Below, one piece after another: positions 7,934 through 18,777 of a stretch of DNA of 36,409 bases. The number at the start of each line of letters is the position of its first letter. Positions within the stretch are counted from its first letter, which is position 1. Source of the stretch: CF-118 sp035689345 (lineage in GTDB: Bacteria > Chloroflexota > Dormibacteria > Dormibacterales > Dormibacteraceae); NCBI GenBank assembly GCA_035689345.1, contig DASSLR010000093.1, positions 1 to 36,409 of the forward strand, given 5' to 3'. Made by a program: the position numbers and the translations under genes. The notes below the pieces were generated by a model. It did not search any database. It was given only the letters and a program-made list of their open reading frames with translations, and was not told where the DNA came from.

Positions 7934-9234
7934 CTGTGGTCTGAGCCCACTGTCTTTCTCCGTACCACCCTAGCTGGAACCCCGACGGCTGTCGCGCCGT
8001 CGGGCACGTCCTTCGTGACGACGGATCCCGCCCCGGTGCGGGAGCCCTTGCCAAGTTTGACGGGCGCGACCAGCATCGTGTCCACGCCGACGAAGGCGCC
8101 GTCCCCGATCTGGGTCTTGTTCTTGACCTCCCCGTTGAAGTTGGCCGTGATCGTGCCGGCGCCCACGTTCGCGTCCTCGCCGACCGAGGTGTCGCCGAGG
8201 TAGGAAACGTGCGGCACCTTGCTGCCGCGTCCGACCGTCGTGCGCACGAGCTCCGCGAAGCTGCCGATGTGGACGTCCTGGTCGACCACCGTTCCGGGCC
8301 GAATCTTGACGAACGGCCCGCAGTCCGACCGGTCGCCTATGCGCGCGTCCTCTATATGTACGTGCGGCCCGATGCGGCAGGACTCGCCGATCTCGGTGTC
8401 GCCCTTGATGTGGGTGAACGGCTCGATCACGGTGTCCTGGCCGATGCGCACGGTGCCGTCGATGAACGTGCTGGCAGGGTCCGTGACCGTCACCCCCGCG
8501 GCCATGTGGCCGTTCAGGATTCGCCGGCGCATCGCCCCGATCGCGGCCGCCAGCGTCTCGCGGTCGTTGATGCCCATCGCCTCGTCGCGGTCTTCCAGGC
8601 GGACGATGTTCACCGGCTTCATGTGCTGGAGCACGTCGGGCAGGTAGAGCTCGCCCGCCTGGTTGTCCTTGGTGATCTTGCCCAGGGCTTCGACGAGCGG
8701 ACCGCCCTGGAAGCAGTAGAGGCCGACGTTTATCTCGGTTGACTCTGCATCGTCCGCCCGCGCGTCCTTCTTCTCGACGATCCGCTCGAGTCCCCCGCCT
8801 GGCGCGCGCAGGATGCGCCCGTCGTCCCTGCTGGGATCGTCGACCGAAGCGATCGTCGCCTGAGCTCCGGAGCCGCGATGCGCGTCGATGATCTTGCGAA
8901 TGCTCTCCGCCTTCAGGAGCGGCGAATCCGCGTTGACCACGAGGACGTCGCCGCGCGACAGCACCTCTGCCGGCACCTGCTGCACGGCGTGGCCGGTGCC
9001 TTCGGGCTCACGCTGGTAGATGACCTCCGCCCGGCCGTCGAGGTGCGCCGCGACCTCGGCGTGATGCGCGCTGACGACGGCCTTTATGTCGGTGGCGCCC
9101 GCGTCTCTGACCGCGTCGACCACCCAATCGACCATGGGCCGGCCGCAGATTGGATGGAGCACTTTCGGGGTGCGAGACCGCATCCGAGTGCCGTGCCCGG
9201 CGGCGAGGATGACAGCCGTTAGCTCCTGGCTCAA
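7930..9234 (-). CDS. glmU: Bifunctional UDP-GlcNAc pyrophosphorylase / GlcN-1-P acetyltransferase
   Basis: A 434-residue GlmU, which makes UDP-GlcNAc for peptidoglycan. The uridylyltransferase signature LAAGHGTRMRS with PKVLHP lies at residues 10-28, metal-binding Asp103 is in NADSPLL, and ELYLPD lies near 195. The left-handed beta-helix acetyltransferase half runs from ~250. It contains PHVSYLGDT (His342, equivalent to the catalytic His), AGTITANFNG and KNKTQIGDGAFVG. The fold is slightly shorter than E. coli GlmU (456). It begins with TTG at 9234, with a perfect TATAAT centred about 16 nt upstream and no RBS. It is first in the glmU-prs-corC-recO-glyS cluster and divergent from lon (72 nt). 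Confidence 0.95.
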   Translation of the reverse strand: MSQELTAVILAAGHGTRMRSRTPKVLHPICGRPMVDWVVDAVRDAGATDIKAVVSAHHAEVAAHLDGRAEVIYQREPEGTGHAVQQVPAEVLSRGDVLVVNADSPLLKAESIRKIIDAHRGSGAQATIASVDDPSRDDGRILRAPGGGLERIVEKKDARADDAESTEINVGLYCFQGGPLVEALGKITKDNQAGELYLPDVLQHMKPVNIVRLEDRDEAMGINDRETLAAAIGAMRRRILNGHMAAGVTVTDPASTFIDGTVRIGQDTVIEPFTHIKGDTEIGESCRIGPHVHIEDARIGDRSDCGPFVKIRPGTVVDQDVHIGSFAELVRTTVGRGSKVPHVSYLGDTSVGEDANVGAGTITANFNGEVKNKTQIGDGAFVGVDTMLVAPVKLGKGSRTGAGSVVTKDVPDGATAVGVPARVVRRKTVGSDHR

Positions 9235-9247
9235 ATTGGGCTAAGAA

Positions 9248-9253
9248 ATTATA
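9248..9253 (-). promoter_or_regulatory. -10 box TATAAT for the glmU operon
   Basis: A perfect TATAAT on the minus strand, 13 nt before the TTG at 9234. The expected start of transcription leaves a leader of only about 6-7 nt without a Shine-Dalgarno. No convincing -35 is seen. Confidence 0.6.
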
Positions 9254-9294
9254 CGGGCGACCTTTCCGAGTGCCCCGGCCGCCGGGCGAGGGTC

Positions 9295-9300
9295 TACTGT
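9295..9300 (+). promoter_or_regulatory. -10 box TACTGT, leaderless-type promoter of lon
   Basis: TACTGT (TANNNT) ends 6 nt before the GTG at 9307, so the mRNA probably starts at that codon. I saw no HAIR/HspR inverted repeat in the 72-nt divergent region shared with glmU. Confidence 0.6.
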
Positions 9301-9306
9301 GGTGGC

Positions 9307-11829
<2,523 letters not shown>

Positions 11830-12483
11830 GGGCTCGCCGGATCAGGTAATCCGCCAGCTGCGGGTTCTTGGGCAGCAGCGAGCCGTGCATGTAGGTGCCG
11901 ATGACGCCGCCCTGCACGCAGCCCTCGCTGCCGTCGCTGCCGTTGTTGCCCGAACCGAGCCTCACCTTGCCGAGCGGCCTGGCCCCTGCCCCGAGGTACG
12001 TGCGTCCGCTGTGGTTCTCGAATCCCACGAGCGTTGAGGGCTCGATGCCTTCGATCGTCGATTCGACGACGACGTCGCCGATGAATCGCTTCTTGCCGGC
12101 CTCGGTGCGCACGTCGATCAGGCCGATGCCGGGGAATCGCTCGCCTTCCGCCGTCTGGTAGTAGTGCCCGAGCAGCTGATAGCCCCCGCACACTGCGAGC
12201 ACGACCGAGCCATTCGCGACCGCGGCCTCCAGCGGCTCCTGCTTGAGCTCGATCAGGTCGTCGTACACGAGGGCCTGCTCGCGGTCCTGGCCGCCGCCGA
12301 AGAAGAACACGTCGACGTCTTCGATGCCGGTCACCGCCCCCCGACCCAGGTCGATCACCTTCGCCTCGAAGCCGCGCCACTCCGCACGCCGAAGCAGCGT
12401 GAGGATGTTGCCCCGGTCGCCGTAGATGTTCATCAGGTCCGGGTACAGCCATCCGACGATGAAGCGGTTCTTCCTCTTCGCCA

Positions 12484-13848
12484 TCACGTCTCCCAGTAAG
12501 GCTTGGCCCAACCGCGGCGGACGAGCTCGGCCCTGATGTCCAGCATGGCGGTGTACGTGCACAAGATGTGCGCGGTGGCGCCCTCGGGCGTCACCGATAT
12601 CAGGTCGTCCAGCGCTCGGCCCGGCTCCGGCTGCGGTGGCCTGGCCTCCACCCCGGCGTACTTGAGCCGGACCGCGAGGTCGTGCGCGCGCGTGCCGGCG
12701 GGGACGACAGCTTTGGCTCTGCCCGCGAGTCGCTCGAAGTCGACGTCCCATATCCAGGACACATCCGTGCCGTCGGCCTTGCGGTCGTTGAGTCCGAGGA
12801 TGAAATGGGTGCCACCGGCGAGGTCGACGGCGGTGCGCAAGGTCTCATTGAACCCGGCCGGATTCTTGGACAGGACCAGCACGAGGTGCCGCCCGCGAAA
12901 GTCCATCCTCTCCTGCCTGCCGAACGCCGCCTTGAACGCGTGCATGCGCTCGGCCATGTACTGGCCGTCCACGCCCAGGCACAAGCCCGCCGCGAATGCG
13001 GCGAGCGCGTTGTACGCGTTGTAGAGACCGCCCACCGGAAGCTCGAGCCGGATCTCGCCGATGTTCATCGCGATGCCGTCGAAGCCGTCGAGGGAGATGT
13101 CGGTCGCGGCCACACCAGGCGTGGGGCGCGCGAAATCCCCGTTGGGACACGTGTAGACGCCATCGTGGCCGAGATACACGGCCGTGAAGTGCAGGCTCGC
13201 ACCGCACTTCGGGCACGTGCGCGCGTCGGCCGCGTGTGGCAGCTTCTTTTCGGCCACCGACGGGTCCTCGATGCCGAACCATAACGGCGCTCTCGCGAGG
13301 TTGAGGCCGATCTCGCCGACGCGCGGATCGTCGGCGTTGAGCACCGCCTGCCCCTCCTCGGGCAGCGACGCGAGCGCCGCCTCGATCGTGGTCGCGATCT
13401 TCTCCAGCTCGCCGTAGCGGTCGAGCTGGTCGCGGAACAGGTTCAGCACGATCGCGATGCGAGGTTGGATCTCCTGCACCGCGCGCGGCAGGCTCGCCTC
13501 GTCGATCTCGAACACTCCCCAATCGGCACGCAGCCGGCCGTCCGGCCCCGCGCTGCGGAGCGCCGCCGCCGTCGCGCCGAAGATGAGGTTGGCGCCAGCG
13601 CGGTTGGAGACCACGCGTTTGCCCATGCCCTCGAGGATGGTGGTCAGCAGGCGCGCGGTGGTCGTCTTGCCGTTGGTGCCGGTGATCACGATCGAGCCCT
13701 CGCGCAGGTCGCTCGTGAGCTTCCGGAGCACGGTCGGATCGATGGCTCGGGCCACGTCGCCGGGCAACGTCGTGCCGCCTCCTCGACCGCTCAGGCGGGA
13801 GAGCGCGCCGGTCGCCTTCCCCGCCCACACGGCGGCCGTGCGCCGCAT
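12484..13848 (-). CDS. murT: Lipid II isoglutaminyl synthase, Mur-ligase subunit MurT
   Basis: A 454-residue Mur ligase homologue. With GatD it converts D-isoglutamate of lipid II to D-isoglutamine. The P-loop GTNGKTTTA (57-65) and the central-domain ASLPRAVQEIQPRIAIVLNLFRDQLDRYGE are visible, as is the C-terminal DUF1727 region with LSKNPAGFNETLRT. The inserted zinc ribbon reads CPKCG...CPNGD: Cys212, Cys215 and Cys234 are present, but the fourth position (237) is Gly. The start was set at the ATG that overlaps the ispE stop as TGATG. A longer frame upstream is ispE shadow. It lies in the order carbonic-anhydrase-like > ispE > murT > gatD. Confidence 0.93.
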   Translation of the reverse strand: MRRTAAVWAGKATGALSRLSGRGGGTTLPGDVARAIDPTVLRKLTSDLREGSIVITGTNGKTTTARLLTTILEGMGKRVVSNRAGANLIFGATAAALRSAGPDGRLRADWGVFEIDEASLPRAVQEIQPRIAIVLNLFRDQLDRYGELEKIATTIEAALASLPEEGQAVLNADDPRVGEIGLNLARAPLWFGIEDPSVAEKKLPHAADARTCPKCGASLHFTAVYLGHDGVYTCPNGDFARPTPGVAATDISLDGFDGIAMNIGEIRLELPVGGLYNAYNALAAFAAGLCLGVDGQYMAERMHAFKAAFGRQERMDFRGRHLVLVLSKNPAGFNETLRTAVDLAGGTHFILGLNDRKADGTDVSWIWDVDFERLAGRAKAVVPAGTRAHDLAVRLKYAGVEARPPQPEPGRALDDLISVTPEGATAHILCTYTAMLDIRAELVRRGWAKPYWET

Positions 13849-14621
13849 CAGGCCGCCCACGCTCCGACCGCGGACGTCACGGCCGTCCAGCAGTCCAGCT
13901 TCTCCACCGCGGTTTCGGCTTCCCCGCGACTCGGGCACTCGAGGAAGAACGCCGAGCCGCTGCCAGTCAACCGCCAGCCCTCGCCGAGATGCTCGGCGAA
14001 CCTGTCCACGCGCGCGTCGACCATGCCTGCCGCCGCGCGCAGCTGGTTGGCGCCATCGTCCTGATGCTGCGGGCCAAGCCGGTCCCAGGCCTCGTACACC
14101 GCGGCCGTCGAAAGCTCCACGCCCGGCCAGGCGATGGCAAACCAGGAGGCCTCGACCGCGATCGGCGTGACGCGCTCGCCCACACCCTCGACCAACGCGG
14201 CACCGCCCGTGAGGAAAAAGGTCACGTCGGCGCCGACCCGTCCCGCCGGCGGCGCCAGGTCCACCTTCAGCCGGTGCAGTGCGACCAGCGCTCGCATCGC
14301 GGCGGCCGCGTCCGAGCTCGCGCCGCCCAGACCCGAGCCCGGCGGTATCCGCTTGTGCAGCGTGTACGCGGTGGGCAGGATCCGGCCTGCGGCGGACTCC
14401 ACCTCCGCATGCGCGCGCAGCACCGTGTTGTCAGCGCCTGCGGGCAGGTCGAATCCGGTCACGCTCAGCGAAGTCTTTTCCGCAGGCTCCGCGACGAGCA
14501 GGTCGTGAAGAGCGATCGCCTGCATGCGCGTGCGAAGCTCGTGCATGCCGTCCTCGCGCCGACACACGACCACCAGATCGAGATTCAACTTTCCGTGCGC
14601 CGGCAGCGCGATGCTGCTCAC
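13848..14621 (-). CDS. ispE: 4-diphosphocytidyl-2-C-methyl-D-erythritol kinase
   Basis: A 257-residue GHMP kinase of the non-mevalonate (MEP) isoprenoid pathway. Lys11 in AHGKLNLDL, the ATP-binding glycine motif PPGSGLGGASSDAAA (93-107) and VGADVTFFLTGGAALVEGVGE are all visible. The C-terminal SGSAFFLEC matches the third GHMP motif. Start is GTG, 5 nt after the stop of the carbonic-anhydrase-like gene, and the TGA overlaps the murT ATG. Isoprenoid precursors feed the undecaprenyl carrier needed for the lipid II that MurT/GatD modify, which gives the operon a cell-wall theme. A bit short compared with the usual ~280-300 residues. Confidence 0.93.
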   Translation of the reverse strand: MSSIALPAHGKLNLDLVVVCRREDGMHELRTRMQAIALHDLLVAEPAEKTSLSVTGFDLPAGADNTVLRAHAEVESAAGRILPTAYTLHKRIPPGSGLGGASSDAAAAMRALVALHRLKVDLAPPAGRVGADVTFFLTGGAALVEGVGERVTPIAVEASWFAIAWPGVELSTAAVYEAWDRLGPQHQDDGANQLRAAAGMVDARVDRFAEHLGEGWRLTGSGSAFFLECPSRGEAETAVEKLDCWTAVTSAVGAWAA

Positions 14622-14626
14622 GCGAC

Positions 14627-15151
14627 TCAGGGACGAGCGATGCGTAGCTCTGACCGGTACGCGATCGCTCTTTCGCGGTAATGCCGCGCGGAGCTGCCCA
14701 CCCAGCTCCTCGACGAACCATCGAGCTCCTTCTTCACCGTCGCCGGCACGCCCGCCGCCAGATGCCCCGGCGGCACCTCCTTGCCCTCGCCGAGGACGGA
14801 GCCGGCGGCCAGCATCGACCCGGCTCCCAGGCGGCTTCGCTGCAGCATCGTCGCGCCCATGCCCACCAGGGCGCCCGCCTCGACGGTGCAGCCCTCGAGC
14901 TGCGCCGAGTGGCCGATGGTGGCATCTCGCTCGATGACCGTCGGCAGCTCGCGAGCGCAGTGGATGACCGCGTTGTCCTGCACGTTGGCGCCCTCGCCGA
15001 CTTTGATCGCCGCTTCATCCGCCCGAAGCACCGCGCCGAACCAGACGCTCGCGCCGGCCGCGATCTCGACTTCACCAATTAGCACCGCCGTGGGCGCGAT
15101 GTATGCATCCGCGTGCACTTGCGGCCGATGGCCTCGGAACTCGAATTCCAC
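14627..15151 (-). CDS. Gamma-carbonic anhydrase family hexapeptide protein
   Basis: A 174-residue left-handed beta-helix protein of the gamma-class carbonic anhydrase/YrdA/PaaY family, with repeats such as VHADAYIAPTAVLIGEVEI and ASVWFGAVLRAD. Two of the three zinc histidines are visible (VIHCA and IGHSAQ). The third, normally in a GHGAxLHGC block, is Glu here (AQLEGC). Activity as a carbonic anhydrase is therefore uncertain, and acetyltransferase-like or orphan roles are possible. Starts with GTG; AGGAG (15155-15159) lies 3 nt before it. It is first in a tight operon with ispE, murT and gatD, and divergent from rpsT. Confidence 0.85.
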   Translation of the reverse strand: MEFEFRGHRPQVHADAYIAPTAVLIGEVEIAAGASVWFGAVLRADEAAIKVGEGANVQDNAVIHCARELPTVIERDATIGHSAQLEGCTVEAGALVGMGATMLQRSRLGAGSMLAAGSVLGEGKEVPPGHLAAGVPATVKKELDGSSRSWVGSSARHYRERAIAYRSELRIARP

Positions 15152-15158
15152 GGGCTCC

Positions 15159-15164
15159 TATAAT
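15159..15164 (+). promoter_or_regulatory. -10 box TATAAT upstream of rpsT
   Basis: A perfect TATAAT 47 nt before the rpsT ATG, in the divergent gap (15152-15211) between the carbonic-anhydrase-like gene and rpsT. It predicts a leader of about 40 nt. No good -35 is seen at 16-18 nt. It overlaps the RBS of the divergent gene. Confidence 0.55.
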
Positions 15165-15211
15165 TCCAGATTCGTGCTCAACTCCATCCCGGCGATGACG
15201 CGCGGTTAGCG

Positions 15212-15580
15212 ATGGCGAAACGAACCGCGTCCGCCAAGAAGCAGGCTCGCGCCGGCGTCCGGCGTTCCGCGCGCAATCGCGGCGTGCGCTCTGAAGTCAA
15301 GACCCTGGTCGTCAAGGCCCGGCGCTCGTTCGTTGAGAGCCCGGTCGCCGAGGCCGATCGAGCCGCGCTGACGGTCGAGGCGATCCGCGCCCTGGACCGG
15401 GCGTCGGCCAAGGGCATCCTCCACCGCAACAACGCCGCCCGCCGCAAGTCGCGGCTGATGGCCCAGCTGGTCAAGCTCGGCGGATCGATGCCTGCACCGG
15501 CCCGCGCGAAGGCAAAGAAAGGCGCGGCCGCCGCTCCGCCGCCCGCTCCCGCCAAGCCCGACAAGAAAGGCAGGAAGTAG
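15212..15580 (+). CDS. rpsT: 30S ribosomal protein S20 (bS20) with C-terminal extension
   Basis: A 122-residue basic protein. Residues 1-~85 match bS20: MAKRTASAKKQARAGVRRSARNR, the KTLVVKARRSF helix, ALDRASAKGILHRNNAARRKSRL. bS20 binds 16S rRNA early in 30S assembly. About 35 extra residues rich in Ala, Pro and Lys follow; normal length is ~85-95. They are probably disordered and may bind RNA unspecifically. ATG start without an obvious RBS. It is convergent with holA (15-nt gap). Proximity of rpsT to holA and comEC is common in bacteria and supports the calls. Confidence 0.95.
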   Translation: MAKRTASAKKQARAGVRRSARNRGVRSEVKTLVVKARRSFVESPVAEADRAALTVEAIRALDRASAKGILHRNNAARRKSRLMAQLVKLGGSMPAPARAKAKKGAAAAPPPAPAKPDKKGRK

Positions 15581-15595
15581 GCTCGGCCTCCGGCC

Positions 15596-16549
15596 TCACA
15601 GCCGGCTGAGCAGAACCTCCAGCCCAAGCTCGGCGTCGACCTGGCCGGACTTGACCTCCCACTCGTAGTCGCGGATCGCCCGCAGCGCCGCCTCGAGCCG
15701 TTCCGGCTGCACCGATCGAGCCGAGTCGTAGGCCTTCTGGACGACAAAGGAGTGCTCGGTCATGTCGTTCTGCATGTCGTGCAGCGACTCGCCGCGATCC
15801 TGTCGCGCCCGCACCTCGAGCACCAGCGCCAGGTGCCGCGCGATGCGATACGCGACCGAGGTCGGCTGATAGCCGGAGCGCGTGAGGTTGCGCGCCACCG
15901 TCCACGCCTGCGCGGTCGGCGACGGCAGCAGGTTGTCAGTCAGCTTGAACACCTCATCCTCTCGCGCGCCCGCCAGCAGCTCGTTGACGACGTCCGGCGT
16001 CAGCTTCGCGCCGGACGCTTTGTAGGCGACGAGCTTTTGCAGCTCGGAATCGATGACGCCGACATCCGCGTGGCTGACGCGGGCCGCCTGCGCGCCCACA
16101 GCGCGGGTGAGACCAAGCTCCTCGGCCCGCCTCACCGTCCAGTCGGTGAGCGCGCGTCCGCGCAGCCGCTGCGACTCTTCGACCTTGCCGCCCGCGCCCG
16201 TGACGGCTTTGGCCAGCTTGTTGGTCGAGCTCACACGGCCGTTGATGGTGATGAGGAGGCGCGTGGTGGCCGGCACCTCCGACAGCGCAGGCGCCAGCGA
16301 CTCGGCCTTCGCACCAGGCACGCCTCTCGCCCAGACCACGCGAAACGGGTCGAGAAACGGGCCCTGCAGGATGGCGTCCTGCAGGCGGGCGGCCGGCAGC
16401 GCACCGCCGTCGAGCGGCTCGTAGCCGAAATCGGACACAAGCCCCTCTCGCCAGCCGGCGATGACTGCGCGCGCTTTCTCCTCGACGAGGAATCGCTCCT
16501 CGCCGTGCAGGAGAAGCACCGTCGCCGCTCCGCTCGATGCCCGTGGCAT
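15596..16549 (-). CDS. holA: DNA polymerase III delta subunit HolA
   Basis: A 317-residue delta subunit, the clamp-loader wrench that opens the beta clamp. The N-terminal LLLHGEERFLVEEKARAV and the region VPATTRLLITINGRVSSTNKLAKAV are typical. The C-terminal collar with ARHLALVLEVRARQDRG and QVDAELGLEVLL ends the protein. The start was set at the ATG giving MPRASSGAATVLLLHGEE. Sequence upstream in the same frame is comEC shadow. A TACGAT box sits 7 nt before this ATG, overlapping the comEC stop, so holA may have its own leaderless transcript besides read-through from comEA-comEC. Confidence 0.9.
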   Translation of the reverse strand: MPRASSGAATVLLLHGEERFLVEEKARAVIAGWREGLVSDFGYEPLDGGALPAARLQDAILQGPFLDPFRVVWARGVPGAKAESLAPALSEVPATTRLLITINGRVSSTNKLAKAVTGAGGKVEESQRLRGRALTDWTVRRAEELGLTRAVGAQAARVSHADVGVIDSELQKLVAYKASGAKLTPDVVNELLAGAREDEVFKLTDNLLPSPTAQAWTVARNLTRSGYQPTSVAYRIARHLALVLEVRARQDRGESLHDMQNDMTEHSFVVQKAYDSARSVQPERLEAALRAIRDYEWEVKSGQVDAELGLEVLLSRL

Positions 16550-16556
16550 GGCCTCG

Positions 16557-16562
16557 ATCGTA
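16557..16562 (-). promoter_or_regulatory. -10 box TACGAT, leaderless-type promoter of holA
   Basis: TACGAT (TANNNT) followed by exactly 7 nt and the ATG at 16549, just behind the comEC stop codon. No Shine-Dalgarno of normal spacing is present. Confidence 0.5.
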
Positions 16563-16563
16563 G

Positions 16564-18777
16564 CTACAGCGGCACTGTGATCGTTCCCTCCTGATCTGTG
16601 CGCAGGACCGCCGGCGGAAAGCCGGCGGCCATGCGTCCTGGACCACGCGACGCGATGAGCTGCGGATCGCCGGCGGCACGCGCCAGCTCCGGCGCCAGAA
16701 GGCTCGCGCCGCCCACCGGCAGCAAGAGATACGTGCACGGGCCTCGCAGTCGCGCGGCGGCGACCACCTGCGCGTCAGCGTCGAGGTCGCTGAAGTCGCA
16801 GAACGACCTGCCTGACGGCGACACGGCGCGCAGGGCGAGGTCGGCGGCGCCTGGCACGTCGCCCGGCGCACCCCGCTCGGGCGCGACGATCTCCATGCGC
16901 AGGCCCGCGACCTCCAGGACGCTGCTCGCGAGAAGACGAGCGATGCCGGCGCCGTGCGCGGCCTGATCGAGGGCGACGGTGCGCCAGGCCACGCCCGAGA
17001 GGTCGACGTCGGGCAGGAGCACCATCCTGGCGGTGCGGTCGAGGCCGGCGAACCCGCCGACATGTCCCTGCGTGGGCGCTGTGATGACGAGCGCCTCGAG
17101 CTGTCGCTGCCACGGGGGCAGCAACTGTCCGATGCCGTCGGCGAGCGCGGCCGGGCTGGGGCCCCCATCGATGAGCACCGTGCCACTTGTTCCCTGGAGC
17201 ACGACGGCCTGACCTGAGCCGACCGCCAGGACGCTGGCCTGCGCCGGCTCGTGCGCCCAAACTAGCATCGCGCCAAGGGAGATGACGACCGGGCCTCCGA
17301 TGGCGGCGGCAAGCGCGGCGCGCCTCCGCGTCCCGTGGCTCGCCCACGCCGCGATGCCCGGCCCTATGGCGGCGTAGTACGCGGCGCCCGTCCATGTCGG
17401 GAAGCGAGGGATGTCGACGGCGGCGCCCGGCATCCTTGCCAGGAGGTAGGCGACCTGCTCCAGGTAGGCGAGCAGACCCGCGACGGGGATGGCCGACGCC
17501 GCCGCCGCCGGGGGCACGAGTGACAGCGGACCGAGCAGGAGTCCGGCCACGACCATCGCCGGGAGGAGCGGCAGCACCAGGGCGTTGGCGATGGGCCCCA
17601 CCGGTGACAGGACGTGAAAGTCGCTCGCCATCATCGGCAGCGTTCCGATCTGGGCGGCGCACGTCACGGCGAAGGGCTCGCGGAAGAACGTCGGCATCCA
17701 TCCCAACCTGGCCTCGATGCGAGGAGTGAGCAGGATGATCGCGGCGGTTCCGGCGAACGAGAGCTGGAAGCCGACGTCCCACGCAAGCTCCGGGCGCCAT
17801 CCGAGCATCGCGGCCGCGGTGAGGGCCAGCGAAGTCCACACGTGCGACGGCCGGCCGAGGTGCGAGGCGGCGATGGTGAGGGAGCCCATCGCGGCGGCAC
17901 GGACGGCAGCCGGTGTCGCGCCGCCGGTCAGGGCGTACACACCGACGAGCCCGATGGCGGGCCAGGTCGAATTGCGCCCGAGGAGCGGTCGAAGCGCGGC
18001 CTGCGCGATGCGCGCGAAGACCGCGACCTTGAGTCCGCTCAGCACGAGCAGGTGCACGAGGCCGGTCGCGACGAGTGCTTTTTGCAGGTCCGGCGGGATG
18101 CCCTGGCGAACGCCGAGCACGACTCCGAGCAGGACCGAGGCATGCGGCGGCGGGAGCACGCGGTCGACGGCGCCCGCGTACCACGCACGGATGACCGAGA
18201 CGAGGCTGAGCAGGCCGTCGCGCTTTCCCGTGACGTCGATGCCGGTCGCCTCGAGCTCGAGGAAGGCCTGACGCTGCGCGAGATAGGCGCGCCGATCGAA
18301 CGTAGGCAGGTTCCGCGGCAGCGTCAACTTGCCTGTCGCCTGGACCTCGTCGCCGTAGGTCACCGCGGCCGGGCCCCGCCACCGGACGATGAGGTTGCCG
18401 ATGGAGGTGACGGCCCTGCCGTCGATGGACATGGCGGACGGAATCACGAGCACTTCGGCGCCACCACCCGCCGGCCGGCTGTCGTCGGCGACCTCTCCGC
18501 GCACGACGGCCGTCCGTCCCGCCAACGCATGAGCCCGGTCCTGGATGCCCGGATCGGTGGCCGGGAGCTCGGCACGCGCCACCCCGGCGAGCGCCGCCGC
18601 CAGCGCCAGCGCGATCACCGCAGGCCGCAGTGCCAGCGCGAGCACCGCGACAGGCACCACGAGCGCCAGGGTGGCGATTCCGATCAGCAGCCCCGCCGGC
18701 GCGGCCACCACAGCCGCAGCGATCGCCACCGACCACGCGGTCGCGACGATCACCGCGGGTGGAACGTGGTCGGTCAA
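16564..18777 (-). CDS. comEC: ComEC/Rec2 DNA-uptake channel protein, degenerate metallo-hydrolase domain
   Basis: A 737-residue polytopic protein. N-terminal membrane segments come first, then a soluble OB-like DUF4131 region (~75-190; ARAELPATDPGIQD...VRGEVADDS). The competence domain follows with VLLGVVLGVRQGIP, LLVLSGLKVAVFA and GGATPAAVRAAAMG, and a metallo-beta-lactamase-like C terminus after ~residue 505. It should form the inner-membrane channel for single-stranded DNA during transformation. Two oddities: the usual SGLHV is SGLKV, and the HxDxDHxGG metal motif is replaced by TAPTQGHVGG, so the nuclease-like domain probably binds no metal pair. The TTG start overlaps the comEA stop as TTGA. 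holA follows 14 nt after the stop. Confidence 0.9.
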   Translation of the reverse strand: MTDHVPPAVIVATAWSVAIAAAVVAAPAGLLIGIATLALVVPVAVLALALRPAVIALALAAALAGVARAELPATDPGIQDRAHALAGRTAVVRGEVADDSRPAGGGAEVLVIPSAMSIDGRAVTSIGNLIVRWRGPAAVTYGDEVQATGKLTLPRNLPTFDRRAYLAQRQAFLELEATGIDVTGKRDGLLSLVSVIRAWYAGAVDRVLPPPHASVLLGVVLGVRQGIPPDLQKALVATGLVHLLVLSGLKVAVFARIAQAALRPLLGRNSTWPAIGLVGVYALTGGATPAAVRAAAMGSLTIAASHLGRPSHVWTSLALTAAAMLGWRPELAWDVGFQLSFAGTAAIILLTPRIEARLGWMPTFFREPFAVTCAAQIGTLPMMASDFHVLSPVGPIANALVLPLLPAMVVAGLLLGPLSLVPPAAAASAIPVAGLLAYLEQVAYLLARMPGAAVDIPRFPTWTGAAYYAAIGPGIAAWASHGTRRRAALAAAIGGPVVISLGAMLVWAHEPAQASVLAVGSGQAVVLQGTSGTVLIDGGPSPAALADGIGQLLPPWQRQLEALVITAPTQGHVGGFAGLDRTARMVLLPDVDLSGVAWRTVALDQAAHGAGIARLLASSVLEVAGLRMEIVAPERGAPGDVPGAADLALRAVSPSGRSFCDFSDLDADAQVVAAARLRGPCTYLLLPVGGASLLAPELARAAGDPQLIASRGPGRMAAGFPPAVLRTDQEGTITVPL

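Noticed and set aside
9241..9306. HspR/HAIR operator for lon
   Set aside because: I looked for a CTTGAGT-type inverted repeat and found none in the glmU-lon divergent region.
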